Assembly (NCBI GenBank): GCA_021324795.1 | Contig: JAJPIK010000040.1 | Location: 1-64,000 of the forward strand | DNA: 64,000 nucleotides | From: Chloroflexota bacterium | GTDB taxonomy: Bacteria > Chloroflexota > UBA6077 > FW602-bin22 > CADDYW01 | Direction of reading: 5' to 3' | Shown: in pieces, positions 1 through 8,240 of the stretch | Numbering within the stretch: the stretch's first letter is position 1 | Layout of the letters: each line of letters begins with the position of its first letter | The notes under the pieces: generated by a model | What the model was told of the DNA's origin: nothing | What the model saw: only the letters and a program-made list of their open reading frames with translations | The model's database searches: none | Made by a program: the position numbers and the translations under genes

Positions 1-996
1 GCTCCCCTGCCTGGCGATCGGCTATTCCCGCCCCAGGGGGCATATCCGGAGCGGGCCGGGCCATTGCGGGTGCCCCCACCCGCTATTCCAACAACACCCA
101 TGGCGCCGCCGCCACCACCGCCTCTGCAATTGGGAGGCACAAAGATCGCACCGTCTGCGGGAGCGCTGCCTGCCTCGCCACTCACCTTGAAGACCCGGGT
201 CGGTCAGGCCGGCGATGGACCAGGACAACTGAAAGGACCGCGTGGCGTCGCCGTCGACTCGGTTGGGAACATCTTTGCCATCGACACTGAAAACAAACGG
301 GTTGAAGAGTTCAGTCCCGACGGTAAGTTCTTACAAACGATTGGTGGACCGGGCGAGGGCAACGGAAAGTTCCAGGAACCGGTTTCGGCAGTGGTGAATC
401 CCGCCGGTGAACTCGTGGTGCTCGATGCTACCACTGGTTGGATCCAGCGGTTTTCAGCCGAGGGGAAGTTCCTCGGCCAGTTCGCGGGGCCGCAGATCGG
501 ATTTTACCATCCCCGGGCGATCGCTGTGGATCCTGCCGGCAACTATTTCGTCGCGGATACCGGCACTGGTCACGTCGTCGAGTTCGACCCCACTGGCAAT
601 TTGGTGAAGCGCCTTGGCGATCAAGCGAAAGATCAAGAAAAGCCACCGCAGCCGGTGGGGGTTGCGGTGGATTCGCAGGATACGCTCTACGTGACTGATA
701 CCGGGAATACTTGGATGACCCATTATGATGCCAGCTACCAGGTGTTGCAGCGCTGGGCGGTTGCGCCCTTCAACAGTCTGAAGGGCGACCAGGTTGCTCT
801 CGGCATTGATGGCACGGTGTACGTGAGCGATCCCGGAAATCAGCGAGTGGTCCACTACTCGGGACAAGGAAAACCCCTCGATCAAATCGGCGCGCCGGGG
901 CAGCTCAGCGAGCCAGTGGGCATCGCTGTCGGTCCGAATGGCCAAGTCTACGTGGCCGACGCGACCCAGAACCAAATTCTGGTCTTCGGCCAGTAA
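1..996 (+). CDS. NHL-repeat beta-propeller protein, C-terminal part (5' end outside window)
   Basis: The reading frame is open from base 1, so the gene starts upstream of the window; 331 residues are visible. After a proline-rich linker (PPPAIP...APPPPPP) come about six NHL-type units of the form P-x-G-[IV]-A-V-D-x-x-G-N-x-[FY]-[VI]-x-D, for example GVAVDSVGNIFAIDT, AIAVDPAGNYFVADT and GIAVGPNGQVYVADA. NHL repeats fold as a beta-propeller used for protein or ligand binding, often outside the cell. In Chloroflexota such propellers commonly form the C-terminal part of large membrane proteins; whether that is so here cannot be seen. No catalytic residues are evident. The fold is secure; the function is unknown. 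Confidence 0.8.
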   Translation, partial: APLPGDRLFPPQGAYPERAGPLRVPPPAIPTTPMAPPPPPPLQLGGTKIAPSAGALPASPLTLKTRVGQAGDGPGQLKGPRGVAVDSVGNIFAIDTENKRVEEFSPDGKFLQTIGGPGEGNGKFQEPVSAVVNPAGELVVLDATTGWIQRFSAEGKFLGQFAGPQIGFYHPRAIAVDPAGNYFVADTGTGHVVEFDPTGNLVKRLGDQAKDQEKPPQPVGVAVDSQDTLYVTDTGNTWMTHYDASYQVLQRWAVAPFNSLKGDQVALGIDGTVYVSDPGNQRVVHYSGQGKPLDQIGAPGQLSEPVGIAVGPNGQVYVADATQNQILVFGQ

Positions 997-1018
997 TACC
1001 TTATCTCAGTCCATAAGA

Positions 1019-1047
1019 TTGCTTGCCTGATCCGTCCGTGCTACAAT
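1019..1047 (+). promoter_or_regulatory. Sigma70-type promoter of the ABC importer operon
   Basis: TTGCTT (1019-1024), a 17-nt spacer and TACAAT (1042-1047) lie just after the NHL gene's stop codon and 39 nt before the binding-protein start. The hexamers and spacing fit a housekeeping promoter. Transcription would begin near 1054. Confidence 0.6.
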
Positions 1048-1085
1048 GGGCTCGCGAGCTTCTACAAAATAAGGAGTACGTTCCA

Positions 1086-2516
1086 ATGTACGCGACCCGT
1101 CGGCGTTTTCTGGGGTCTTTTGTTCTAGGAGCCGCGGCAGTGACGGTCGCTGCATGCAGTCAGTCGACGGTACCTCCTGTTGCCACTAGCTCCACGAGTA
1201 CATCGAGCACATCACGCACGCCCGCGAGCGCCAGTGCGTCGACTGCAGCTCCGGTCGCGACCGCTGCGACGTCGGCCGGGCCGGTCACGATCGATGTTAT
1301 CGCTTGGAACTCTGGCACCAGTGCCGAGGCGTTCAAGAACGCGATGGATGGGATCAACGGCAAGTTCAAGCAGAAGTCTCCGAACGTCAGCGTCACTTTC
1401 GAGATGCTCGGCCAAGGTGCCACCTGGACCAACGCGCAGAAGACACGTATTGCCGCTCAAAAGGTCGACGTCTCCGCGATGTATGGTTTCGCTCCGAGCG
1501 ATATCATCAACTTCCAGCCGGACAAACAGTTCATAGATCTGTCTAACCTCGCCTCGATTAAAAACTTCGACCAGACGAACGTCAATCGGTTTATGAGCTG
1601 GAAGGGCAAGGTCTGGCAGATGACATTGGCGTACGTTGGGCACATCGTCTGGACAAATGAAGATATCTTTGCCAAGTACAACCTTAAGCATCCCCAGACC
1701 TATGCGGACTTCCAGAAGATTGGCGATACCCTCAAATCAAGCAATATTGTGCCGATCATCGTGGGCGCGAAGGAGCAGACCTCGCTCAATCGCTTTGCGA
1801 GCATGGTTGAGATGACTGTCCAACGGCCGAAACACCCGCAATTCTGGGCCGATCTGATCACCCAAGGCAAGGCTGACTTCACCACCCCGGAGTGGGTCGA
1901 GACGTACAAGCGGGCGAAGGAGTTCTCCAGCAAGTATTTCGATCCAAACTTCAGTGGCATCTCCTACCCGACCACGGCGGGTCTCTTCGCGTCGGGCAAG
2001 TATGCGATGATGCCCGACGGCTCGTTTGCTGGGGGCGACATCGAGGCTGCCAAGCCGACCTTCCAGAAGCTCGGCGCGTTCACTGCGGCCATGGCGGATG
2101 ATCCGGCGGCCAATCAGGTTCAGCCGGTCTACGGTGATATTTCCTGGGCCGGGCTCAACTTCAGCAAGAACGTCGACACGGTCCGCAACTGGATCGACTT
2201 CTTCGGACAGAAGGACAACTACCAGACGTTCATGCAGGTTCTCCAGTACTACCCGACCCAGCTCATTGATCTGACCGGTCCGGTTCCGGAGGCCGAGGCG
2301 CCGCTCTTGAAGAAGACGGCGGTGGCGATGACCCGCTCGACTCTCCCCGGCATGGTTCTCGACATCGCCTTCACCGAGCTACTCCTGTCCGACAAGTACA
2401 CGCCAGAAAGCTACGCTCAGTACGTCCAGAAGCAGTTCGACGACTCGAAACCCCAGTGGCAGAAGTACGTTGGTATGTTCGATCAGGACTGGGCTAAGCT
2501 CTACTTCGGTCAATAA
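1086..2516 (+). CDS. Extracellular solute-binding protein of a sugar-type ABC importer (Tat lipoprotein)
   Basis: 476 residues. The ATG at 1086 is chosen because AAGGAG (1071-1076) lies 9 nt ahead and because it opens an export signal; the frame could extend to a TTG at 1023, but that sits inside the promoter. The N-terminus has a twin-arginine stretch (TRRRFLG, residues 4-10), a hydrophobic core and a lipobox ending VAAC with Cys24, so a Tat-exported lipoprotein is predicted. A Ser/Thr/Ala-rich linker follows, then a family 1 (COG1653-like) substrate-binding fold. It is followed by a strong stem-loop and two permease genes, the usual order for carbohydrate uptake. The ligand cannot be read from the sequence. 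Confidence 0.88.
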   Translation: MYATRRRFLGSFVLGAAAVTVAACSQSTVPPVATSSTSTSSTSRTPASASASTAAPVATAATSAGPVTIDVIAWNSGTSAEAFKNAMDGINGKFKQKSPNVSVTFEMLGQGATWTNAQKTRIAAQKVDVSAMYGFAPSDIINFQPDKQFIDLSNLASIKNFDQTNVNRFMSWKGKVWQMTLAYVGHIVWTNEDIFAKYNLKHPQTYADFQKIGDTLKSSNIVPIIVGAKEQTSLNRFASMVEMTVQRPKHPQFWADLITQGKADFTTPEWVETYKRAKEFSSKYFDPNFSGISYPTTAGLFASGKYAMMPDGSFAGGDIEAAKPTFQKLGAFTAAMADDPAANQVQPVYGDISWAGLNFSKNVDTVRNWIDFFGQKDNYQTFMQVLQYYPTQLIDLTGPVPEAEAPLLKKTAVAMTRSTLPGMVLDIAFTELLLSDKYTPESYAQYVQKQFDDSKPQWQKYVGMFDQDWAKLYFGQ

Positions 2517-2536
2517 GAGTTTCTTTCGGAGAACCG

Positions 2537-2584
2537 AGAAGAGCTGGGCCGGATTTACGCAGTAAAATCCGGCCCAGCTCTTCT
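2537..2584 (+). terminator. Strong stem-loop between binding protein and permeases
   Basis: A perfect 20-bp inverted repeat (arms 2537-2556 and 2565-2584) with an 8-nt loop sits 20 nt after the binding-protein stop. No long T-run follows, so it probably acts as a partial terminator or 3'-end protector. That would allow more binding protein than permease to be made, a common arrangement in ABC import operons. Confidence 0.7.
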
Positions 2585-2608
2585 TGAACTTACACGTAGG
2601 AGTAGCGA

Positions 2609-3493
2609 ATGGGGCGAGCCGCTGGGGTTTGGCCCTACCTTTGTCTATTGCCGGCCGTGGCCTTCTTCGTCGTGTTTCAACTGGTACCGTCGCTGGCCAC
2701 GTCGATTTTCTCGCTCACCGATTACACTGGCTTGCCACACACGCCGATTCATTGGGTTGGCTTGCAAAATTATCAGGAGCTACTGAGCGGAAGCCGACAC
2801 TTCCTCCTGCTCTCGATTCAGATCACTGCCATTTTCGCTATCCTGGTGACTGCCGTCCAAAACGGCCTGGCCGTCCTCGTTGCCTGGCTGCTCAACTCGG
2901 GCCTGCGTGGGCAGACTGCAGTCCGCTCCCTCGTCTTCTTGCCAGTCGTTCTTGGAGCGACGATTAACGGTCTGGTCTGGTACGTGATGTTCAATCCGCT
3001 CAGCGGGCCAGTCACCGCGCTGCTCGCAGCGCTTGGCGTCAAGGCGAATTTGCTGGGCAGCACCGCGACCGCCCTCTACGCCGTGATCTTTGTCCAGATC
3101 TGGGCAAACCTCGGTTTCAGCATGATGGTTTTCTTAGCCGGAATGCAGGGAATTCCGGTCGAGGTATACGAAGCCGGGGTAATCGATGGAACCTCGCCTT
3201 GGGCCGCCTTCCGTGAGCTGACCATTCCTCTGCTGGCGCCGAGCATCACGATCAATGTGCTGTTAGCGATCATTGGCTCAATGACGACCTACGAATTGAT
3301 CTTCGTCCTCACTGACGGTGGTCCGGCCTTCAGCTCGCAGACGCTCGGAATGTACGTCTTCAATCAAGCGTTCTATGGTGGCAATACCTTGCCCGGCTTT
3401 GCCGCCGCGATCGCGATGGTGCAGTTCGCACTCGTCTTCGTGGTCGTGCTGGTGATGCAGTATTATCTGCGGCGACGGGAGGCGGTGTTGTGA
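2609..3493 (+). CDS. ABC transporter permease, MalF/UgpA type
   Basis: 294 residues with about six membrane helices. The ATG at 2609 has a Shine-Dalgarno (GTAGGAGT) 5-12 nt ahead. The cytoplasmic coupling loop that contacts the ATPase (EAA motif) is visible near residues 188-210 as EAGVIDGTSPWAAFRELTIP. This is the first of the two inner-membrane subunits of the importer; the second overlaps its stop by 4 nt (GTGA), implying translational coupling. No ATP-binding subunit is adjacent, so a shared MsmX/UgpC-like ATPase encoded elsewhere is inferred. Confidence 0.88.
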   Translation: MGRAAGVWPYLCLLPAVAFFVVFQLVPSLATSIFSLTDYTGLPHTPIHWVGLQNYQELLSGSRHFLLLSIQITAIFAILVTAVQNGLAVLVAWLLNSGLRGQTAVRSLVFLPVVLGATINGLVWYVMFNPLSGPVTALLAALGVKANLLGSTATALYAVIFVQIWANLGFSMMVFLAGMQGIPVEVYEAGVIDGTSPWAAFRELTIPLLAPSITINVLLAIIGSMTTYELIFVLTDGGPAFSSQTLGMYVFNQAFYGGNTLPGFAAAIAMVQFALVFVVVLVMQYYLRRREAVL

Positions 3494-4365
3494 TCGAACA
3501 AAGGAGCATTGAGAAAGCTGTTGCCAAGCGTTCGTCGCTGCGCCTCGAGCTGCGCGTTCGCCCCGGTGCGCTTGGTGGCCACGTCATTATGCTGCTGCTG
3601 TTTCTGATCTACGCTATCCCTCTGGTGTTCGTCCTGTTCGTCGCCGTGGAGTCGAACCAGCAATTCAACACGAACGCAGCAGCGCTGCCATCGCCGGTTC
3701 TCTTGTCGAATTTTCCTAAAGCCTGGGTCCAGGGTACCTTTGGTAGCTATTTTGGCAATACCTTGCTGTACACGTTCACCGTCGTCATCGGGACGCTGGT
3801 CGTGGCCACGCTCGCTGCCTATCCGATTGCTCGCAAGCACGTGCGCGTGAGTAATGCCTTTTATCTCCTGTTTCTGTCTGGTCTCCTGTTGCCTGCGGGG
3901 ATCATTCCGCAGTTCTTCGTGCTCAATGCGCTGGGACTCTACGATACTCGAGTCGGCTACATCATGCTCTGGATCAGCCGGATTGCCCTTCCGATCTTCA
4001 TCCTCACAGGCTTCATTCAGGGGATCTCGCCGGAGCTCGACGATGCTGCGGCGATCGATGGCTGCGGCTACCTGCGTTACATCTTTCAGGTCATCATGCC
4101 ACTTCTCCAGCCGGCACTAGCAGTGGTTGGGCTGATTGTCTCAATCCACGTTTGGAACGATATCATCGGGCCAGTGATCTTTCTTCCCTCAAACGACATC
4201 AAGCCGATTTCGGCCGGGCTCTTCCAGTTCTACAGTGAGTTCACCGCGCAGTGGACACTAATTGGTGCAGCAATCGTGATGACCGCTTCCCCACTGGTTC
4301 TCCTGTTTCTCTTCACCCAGCGTTACATCGTGGCTGGCATCACAAGTGGGGCACTTAAAGGGTAG
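3490..4365 (+). CDS. ABC transporter permease, MalG/UgpE type
   Basis: 291 residues starting at GTG 3490, which overlaps the previous stop (GTGA). A short basic N-terminal tail precedes the first helix (HVIMLLLFLIYAIPLVFVLF); about six helices are predicted. The EAA coupling loop is at about residues 183-205 (ELDDAAAIDGCGYLRYIFQV). It should pair with the preceding MalF-type subunit to form the translocation channel for the substrate delivered by the Tat lipoprotein. It is the last gene of the importer operon. Confidence 0.88.
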   Translation: MIEQRSIEKAVAKRSSLRLELRVRPGALGGHVIMLLLFLIYAIPLVFVLFVAVESNQQFNTNAAALPSPVLLSNFPKAWVQGTFGSYFGNTLLYTFTVVIGTLVVATLAAYPIARKHVRVSNAFYLLFLSGLLLPAGIIPQFFVLNALGLYDTRVGYIMLWISRIALPIFILTGFIQGISPELDDAAAIDGCGYLRYIFQVIMPLLQPALAVVGLIVSIHVWNDIIGPVIFLPSNDIKPISAGLFQFYSEFTAQWTLIGAAIVMTASPLVLLFLFTQRYIVAGITSGALKG

Positions 4366-4397
4366 CTCGCTAGTTTCTGGCGGGGTTGCGAAAACTA

Positions 4398-4406
4398 TGT
4401 TATGAT
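4398..4406 (+). promoter_or_regulatory. Extended -10 promoter of rpsF-ssb-rpsR
   Basis: TGTTATGAT, an extended -10 element (TG-n-TATGAT), with no convincing -35. It lies in the 197-nt gap before rpsF. The same nonamer recurs before speD (18998-19006). Transcription would start near 4413, giving a leader of about 150 nt. Confidence 0.45.
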
Positions 4407-4411
4407 ACCGC

Positions 4412-4562
4412 AGGATGGCGTGGTCTCGATTTTGACACCCATCCTAAGAAATGATAGCGCTGATCTAATCTAAGTCGGCGCGTCCTTTCTGGCTCGCGCG
4501 AAGCATAACGCTATGCACCCGCTGTGCTCTGACCGAGCCCAACCCAGAGAAAGGAGCCCCAG
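4412..4562 (+). promoter_or_regulatory. Structured 5' leader of rpsF, possible S6:S18 autoregulatory RNA
   Basis: Three hairpins can be drawn in the leader: 4412-4445 (AGGATGG-c-GTG paired with CACCCATCCT), 4503-4516 (GCATA/TATGC), and 4527-4549 (CTCTG/CAGAG). The last one has a loop containing ACCG and sits directly before the Shine-Dalgarno of rpsF. In several phyla the S6:S18 complex represses its own operon through a leader hairpin with a CCG element. The location and the CCG-bearing loop fit that idea, but the match is by eye. The first hairpin could equally be the 3' end of the ABC operon. Confidence 0.3.
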
Positions 4563-4844
4563 GTGCGGGATTACGAGCTTACTCTTATCTTGAAGCCCGA
4601 TCTTGGCGAAGAAGGTGTCGCCAATACGTCGGAACGGATCAAGGGCTGGATTACCGGTAACGGCGGTGAAGTGCTGTCCGTCACCAACGCTGGTCGCAAG
4701 CGTCTTGCCTATCCGATCAAGCACATGCGCGACGCCTCCTACGTCGTGATGCAAGTGCGTGCGCGCCCAGAGGTGTTGCCAGGCGTCGAGCGAAACCTGA
4801 AGCTCTCCGAGGATGTCTTGCGGCACATGTTCTTAAGGATTTGA
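4563..4844 (+). CDS. rpsF: 30S ribosomal protein S6
   Basis: 93 residues, the normal size for S6. It begins at GTG 4563, preceded by AAAGGAG. The family signature is clear: N-terminal RDYELTLILKPDL, then WGR-like and KKLAYPI-like sites seen here as NAGRKRLAYPIKHMRDASYV. S6 pairs with S18 on the central domain of 16S rRNA. The gene order rpsF-ssb-rpsR is the widely conserved one, which supports both this call and its neighbours. Confidence 0.97.
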   Translation: MRDYELTLILKPDLGEEGVANTSERIKGWITGNGGEVLSVTNAGRKRLAYPIKHMRDASYVVMQVRARPEVLPGVERNLKLSEDVLRHMFLRI

Positions 4845-4909
4845 GGCAGAGTCGAAGTGTCGCGGCCAGGCTAGCGGCTTGGCTGTAACTATGTGAGGAG
4901 AAGGGTTGG

Positions 4910-5320
4910 ATGGCCGGCTCGCTAAACAAGGTGATGCTTATCGGTAATGTTGGTCGGGATCCCGAGATGCGCTACACGCCGAATGGTTCGGCGGTGACGA
5001 CATTCTCGGTTGCCGTCGGACGTCAGTGGACTGGTCAGGACAACCAACGCCACGAAGAAACCGAATGGTTTCATGTCGAGGCCTGGAACAAGCTCGCTGA
5101 AATGTGCGGCCAATATCTCAGCAAAGGCCGTAAAGTGTACATCGAAGGCCGACTCCGGACCCGTTCGTGGGACGGCCAGGATGGCCAGAAACATTATCGC
5201 ACGGAAGTGGTGGCACAGACCGTTCAATTTTTGGATAGCGGTCGGGGACGCCAAGGTGATGCCGCGGCTCCCACTGACGAAGGTGTAAATGACGTCGAGC
5301 CGGATGACATACCGTTTTGA
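4910..5320 (+). CDS. ssb: Single-stranded DNA-binding protein
   Basis: 136 residues from ATG 4910 with a purine-rich Shine-Dalgarno (GAGGAGAAGGG). An OB-fold spans about residues 4-110 (NKVMLIGNVGRDPEMRYTPN; EETEWFHVEAWNKLAE; GRKVYIEGRLRTRSW). A short acidic tail ends in DVEPDDIPF, the C-terminal tip through which SSB recruits replication and repair proteins. The linker is short compared with enterobacterial SSB. It lies between the S6 and S18 genes, as in most bacteria. Confidence 0.97.
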   Translation: MAGSLNKVMLIGNVGRDPEMRYTPNGSAVTTFSVAVGRQWTGQDNQRHEETEWFHVEAWNKLAEMCGQYLSKGRKVYIEGRLRTRSWDGQDGQKHYRTEVVAQTVQFLDSGRGRQGDAAAPTDEGVNDVEPDDIPF

Positions 5321-5341
5321 TTTGATGGCGGTGTCGCTGAG

Positions 5342-5390
5342 CGCCCCTCGGGGGCAAGCTTAAAAAGGGGTACGGCCGCTCGATCCGTAC
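5342..5390 (+). other. Two short hairpins between ssb and rpsR
   Basis: GCCCC-TCG-GGGGC (5343-5355), followed by an A-rich stretch, and GTACGG/CCGTAC (5370-5390). Neither has a T-run. They may tune rpsR translation or processing of the tricistronic mRNA; no function can be assigned. Confidence 0.3.
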
Positions 5391-5424
5391 TCTGATCGTG
5401 TGCGAGTTACGTAAGGAGGACCTT

Positions 5425-5925
5425 TTGGCAACTGATCCTGCTGCGCCAGCTTCGGCTAATGCCCCGAATGGCCCGGCACTCGCTGGAGCGCCTGGAGTAG
5501 CCGGTCCTGGTGGCCGGCGTGAGCGTGGCCGTGGTCGTGGACATTATCCGCCACGGCGTAAAGTCTGTCAGTTTTGTGTCGAGAAGATCGACAATATTGA
5601 TTACAAGGATGTGACGCGGCTCCGCCGGTACATTTCTGACCGAGGTAAGATTGAGCCACGTCGCAAGACTGGTACGTGCGCCAAGCACCAGCGGCGGTTG
5701 TCGCGCGCACTGAAGCGTGCGCGCCAGGCTGCGCTGCTACCAATCGCAGCTAAACACCTGTTTAGTTTCGGCGGCTGGTTCCAGCCGCCGCCATTCTTGC
5801 CGACGCCCGCAGCTCCACCTCCAGTTCAAGCTCCGGCACCAGCTAGCCCGGTTGAAGCGGCGCCGGCTGCCACGGCACCGACTCCGGAAGGCGAGGATGC
5901 TCGCGGACCGGTGTCGGGGGGCTAG
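5425..5925 (+). CDS. rpsR: 30S ribosomal protein S18 with long N- and C-terminal extensions
   Basis: 166 residues if started at TTG 5425, chosen for the AAGGAGG (5413-5419) 5 nt ahead; a GTG at 5398 lies before that site. The S18 core is residues 44-107 ([18 protein letters not shown] to [14 protein letters not shown]), with a possible zinc site at Cys48, Cys51, Cys85 and His88. S18 is usually 70-95 residues. Here a 43-residue Ala/Gly/Pro and Arg-Gly-rich head and a 59-residue Pro/Ala-rich tail are added, both in the same uninterrupted frame. The head is basic (RRERGRGRG) and could touch RNA. The role of the tail is unknown. Confidence 0.93.
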   Translation: MATDPAAPASANAPNGPALAGAPGVAGPGGRRERGRGRGHYPPRRKVCQFCVEKIDNIDYKDVTRLRRYISDRGKIEPRRKTGTCAKHQRRLSRALKRARQAALLPIAAKHLFSFGGWFQPPPFLPTPAAPPPVQAPAPASPVEAAPAATAPTPEGEDARGPVSGG

Positions 5926-6150
5926 GGCGAGTGGTTGTCGAATCGCTCGGATAGGTGAAGAGCTAGCATTTTCTGGTTGGGATAAGTCATCTAGACCGGA
6001 TCGTTCACCGAGGTGGGCGGAGGGAATCTGTAGCGCGGGACACTCTCTAGATCCTTCGCGCTGCAGACTCTCTCGTTGGCTCTCGCTGAAGGATGCGAGC
6101 TAGACGAGAAACTCAGCGGGCAAAGTGATCTCCTCGAAGGAAGAAAGCGC

Positions 6151-7347
6151 GTGGAAACCCGTAGCCATCGGCCCAAGAGAAGCGTTCTTCACGCTGAACG
6201 GACGTTGCAGCAACCCAGGAGGCTGGTTTCACTTCACCACAGATCCCGTGCGCAACGGGAAAGGCGTCTGCAGCTCCTCGCCATCGCTGGCGCCGGGCTC
6301 GTCGTGCTGGTAGTGGCTTTGATCCTTGGGTATGGCTACTGGCGAAACGTCATTCGACTTGGCGACACGACGCTTGTGACGGTCGATGGGCGCAATTACT
6401 CGGCCGAATTCTACGCGCGTTATCTCGGGACGCGTCAGGCAATCCTGACGCGGCAGATTCAACAAGCCCAGTCGCAGGTGCAGCCGACTCCGACCACGAC
6501 GGCGCCGGACGTCAATCGGCTTGCCGCGCAGCAAACCCTTCAGCAGCTCCAATCCGAGCAAGCGAGTCTCTCGACGACGGCGCTGACCGACTTTGTCGAG
6601 GGGCAATTGGTGATCGACGAGGCAAAGTCTCGAAACCTGACGGCGAGCCAGGCTGAGCTGGACGATGCACTCCGCTGGCTGATGAGCCCTCCGGAAGCGA
6701 TGCAAACTCCACCCACTGGGCTAGAGGCCGCGCCAGCAACTTTGCCGGTTACGGGCACTATTACTCTCGATCAAGCCAAACAGGCATTGAACGATCTCAT
6801 CGGCAAAGGTCGTTTCTTCGACCAGAGTCAGGTGACCGATTACATTCTTCGCCCCATGGTATTAAAGACCAAGCTGGAATCCGCGCTTGCTGGCAATATT
6901 CCCAAGACCGAAGAGATGGTTCACGCCCGGCATATCCTGGTCGCAACCGAGGCCGAGGCGACTGACATTCGGAACCAACTGGAACACGGAGCTGACTTTG
7001 CGACCCTCGCGAAAGCGAAGTCGACCGACACCGGTACCAAGGATAAAGGCGGAGATCTAGGCTGGTTCCCACGTGGTGTCATGGTTCCAGAGTTTGATCA
7101 GGCCGCCTTCAGTCTGAAAGTGGGCGAGATCTCCCAGCCGATCAAGTCCCAGTATGGCTACCACATCATCCAGGTCTTGGCAAAGGATCCGAACCACCCA
7201 CTGGATGCGCAGCAGATTCAACAGGCGCGAGAGCAAGCATACCAAAGCTGGTTTGGTAAAGCGCAGGGAGATCAGACCAAAGTCACCTATCAGTTCTCGC
7301 AGCCATTGCTGACCTGGGTACAAAACTATGTGAGCCAGGGTAACTAA
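6151..7347 (+). CDS. Membrane-anchored parvulin-type peptidyl-prolyl isomerase (PrsA/SurA-like)
   Basis: About 398 residues from GTG 6151, which has GAAGGAAG 8-15 nt ahead; the frame stays open to a TTG at 6076. A basic N-terminal tail leads into one membrane helix (LLAIAGAGLVVLVVALILGY, about residues 47-66), so the body lies outside the membrane. A SurA_N-like region follows with a Gln-rich, coiled-coil-prone stretch. The C-terminal rotamase domain (about 255-350) has HARHILVATEAEA, GGDLGWFPRG and SQYGYHIIQVL. Such proteins help exported proteins fold. It sits 5 nt before folP, though a functional link is unlikely. Confidence 0.88.
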   Translation: METRSHRPKRSVLHAERTLQQPRRLVSLHHRSRAQRERRLQLLAIAGAGLVVLVVALILGYGYWRNVIRLGDTTLVTVDGRNYSAEFYARYLGTRQAILTRQIQQAQSQVQPTPTTTAPDVNRLAAQQTLQQLQSEQASLSTTALTDFVEGQLVIDEAKSRNLTASQAELDDALRWLMSPPEAMQTPPTGLEAAPATLPVTGTITLDQAKQALNDLIGKGRFFDQSQVTDYILRPMVLKTKLESALAGNIPKTEEMVHARHILVATEAEATDIRNQLEHGADFATLAKAKSTDTGTKDKGGDLGWFPRGVMVPEFDQAAFSLKVGEISQPIKSQYGYHIIQVLAKDPNHPLDAQQIQQAREQAYQSWFGKAQGDQTKVTYQFSQPLLTWVQNYVSQGN

Positions 7348-7352
7348 CGCCA

Positions 7353-8240
7353 GTGAGTCACATGCTCGGCATACCGCAGCCACGGACCGGCGTTCTCCAC
7401 TGCCGAGGACGCGATCTTCGTTATGGAGAGCGAACCCTGGTCATGGGTATCATCAATGTGACCCCCGATTCTTTTTCGGGAGACGGATTGGCTGGCCAGG
7501 TCGAGCTGGCCGTTGAGCGCGCCAAAGAAATGGTCGCCGCTGGTGCCGATTTGCTCGACGTCGGTGGTGAAAGCACGCGTCCCGGCGCGCGTCCGGTCGA
7601 ATTGGCTGACGAGTGCGCGCGCGTCGTGCCGGTCGTCGAAGCTTTGAGTCATGCGGTTAGTGTCCCGATTTCGGTCGATACCCGGAAGGCGGCCGTTGCC
7701 GAGGCAGCGCTCGCCGTGGGCGCTCATCTCGTCAACGACGTCACCGGTCTGCAGCGCGCTCCGGAGTTGGCGCGCATCGCCGCGGCCTATCAGGCTCCGG
7801 TGATCGTAATGCACTCGCCGGGTGAGGCTTGGGAGGTATCCTGGCCAGTTTACTACCAAGACGTCGTCGAAGACGTCAAAGCGTATTTGCGGCGTTCGAT
7901 TGAGATTGCCGTGATGGCCGGTGTGCCGCGTGATCAGATCGTGGTCGACCCCGGTTTCGGCTTTGGCAAATCGGCTCAGGATAATCTTATTCTGCTACGT
8001 CGCTTGGCTGATTTTCGCGGCCTCGAGGCCCCCTTGCTGCTTGGTACGTCGCGAAAGAGCACAATCGGGAAGGTTCTGGATTTGCCGGTAGACCAACGCT
8101 TGGAGGGTAGCCTGGCCACGTTGCCTTTAGCAATCGCGGCGGGCGTCGACATAGTTCGCGTTCACGACGTGCAGGCGTCGGTTCGGGCGGTCCGGATGGC
8201 CGATGCAGTCGTCCGGGGGTGGACTGATGTCAGCGGTTGA
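7353..8240 (+). CDS. folP: Dihydropteroate synthase
   Basis: 295 residues from GTG 7353; an ATG at 7362 is an alternative. It joins the pterin diphosphate to p-aminobenzoate in folate synthesis. The first family signature, MGIINVTPDSFSGDG (residues 31-45), and the second, GADLLDVGGESTRPGA, are intact. Later blocks VSVPISVDTRKAAVA, LVNDVTGL, VDPGFGFGKSAQDN and LLLGTSRKS line the TIM-barrel active site. The start of folK overlaps its end by 14 nt, so folP-folK is a two-gene unit. No folB or folE lies nearby. Confidence 0.96.
   Translation: MSHMLGIPQPRTGVLHCRGRDLRYGERTLVMGIINVTPDSFSGDGLAGQVELAVERAKEMVAAGADLLDVGGESTRPGARPVELADECARVVPVVEALSHAVSVPISVDTRKAAVAEAALAVGAHLVNDVTGLQRAPELARIAAAYQAPVIVMHSPGEAWEVSWPVYYQDVVEDVKAYLRRSIEIAVMAGVPRDQIVVDPGFGFGKSAQDNLILLRRLADFRGLEAPLLLGTSRKSTIGKVLDLPVDQRLEGSLATLPLAIAAGVDIVRVHDVQASVRAVRMADAVVRGWTDVSG

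Noticed and set aside
1023..1085. TTG start for the binding protein
   Set aside because: It lies in the promoter, and the ATG at 1086 has a Shine-Dalgarno and opens a Tat signal.
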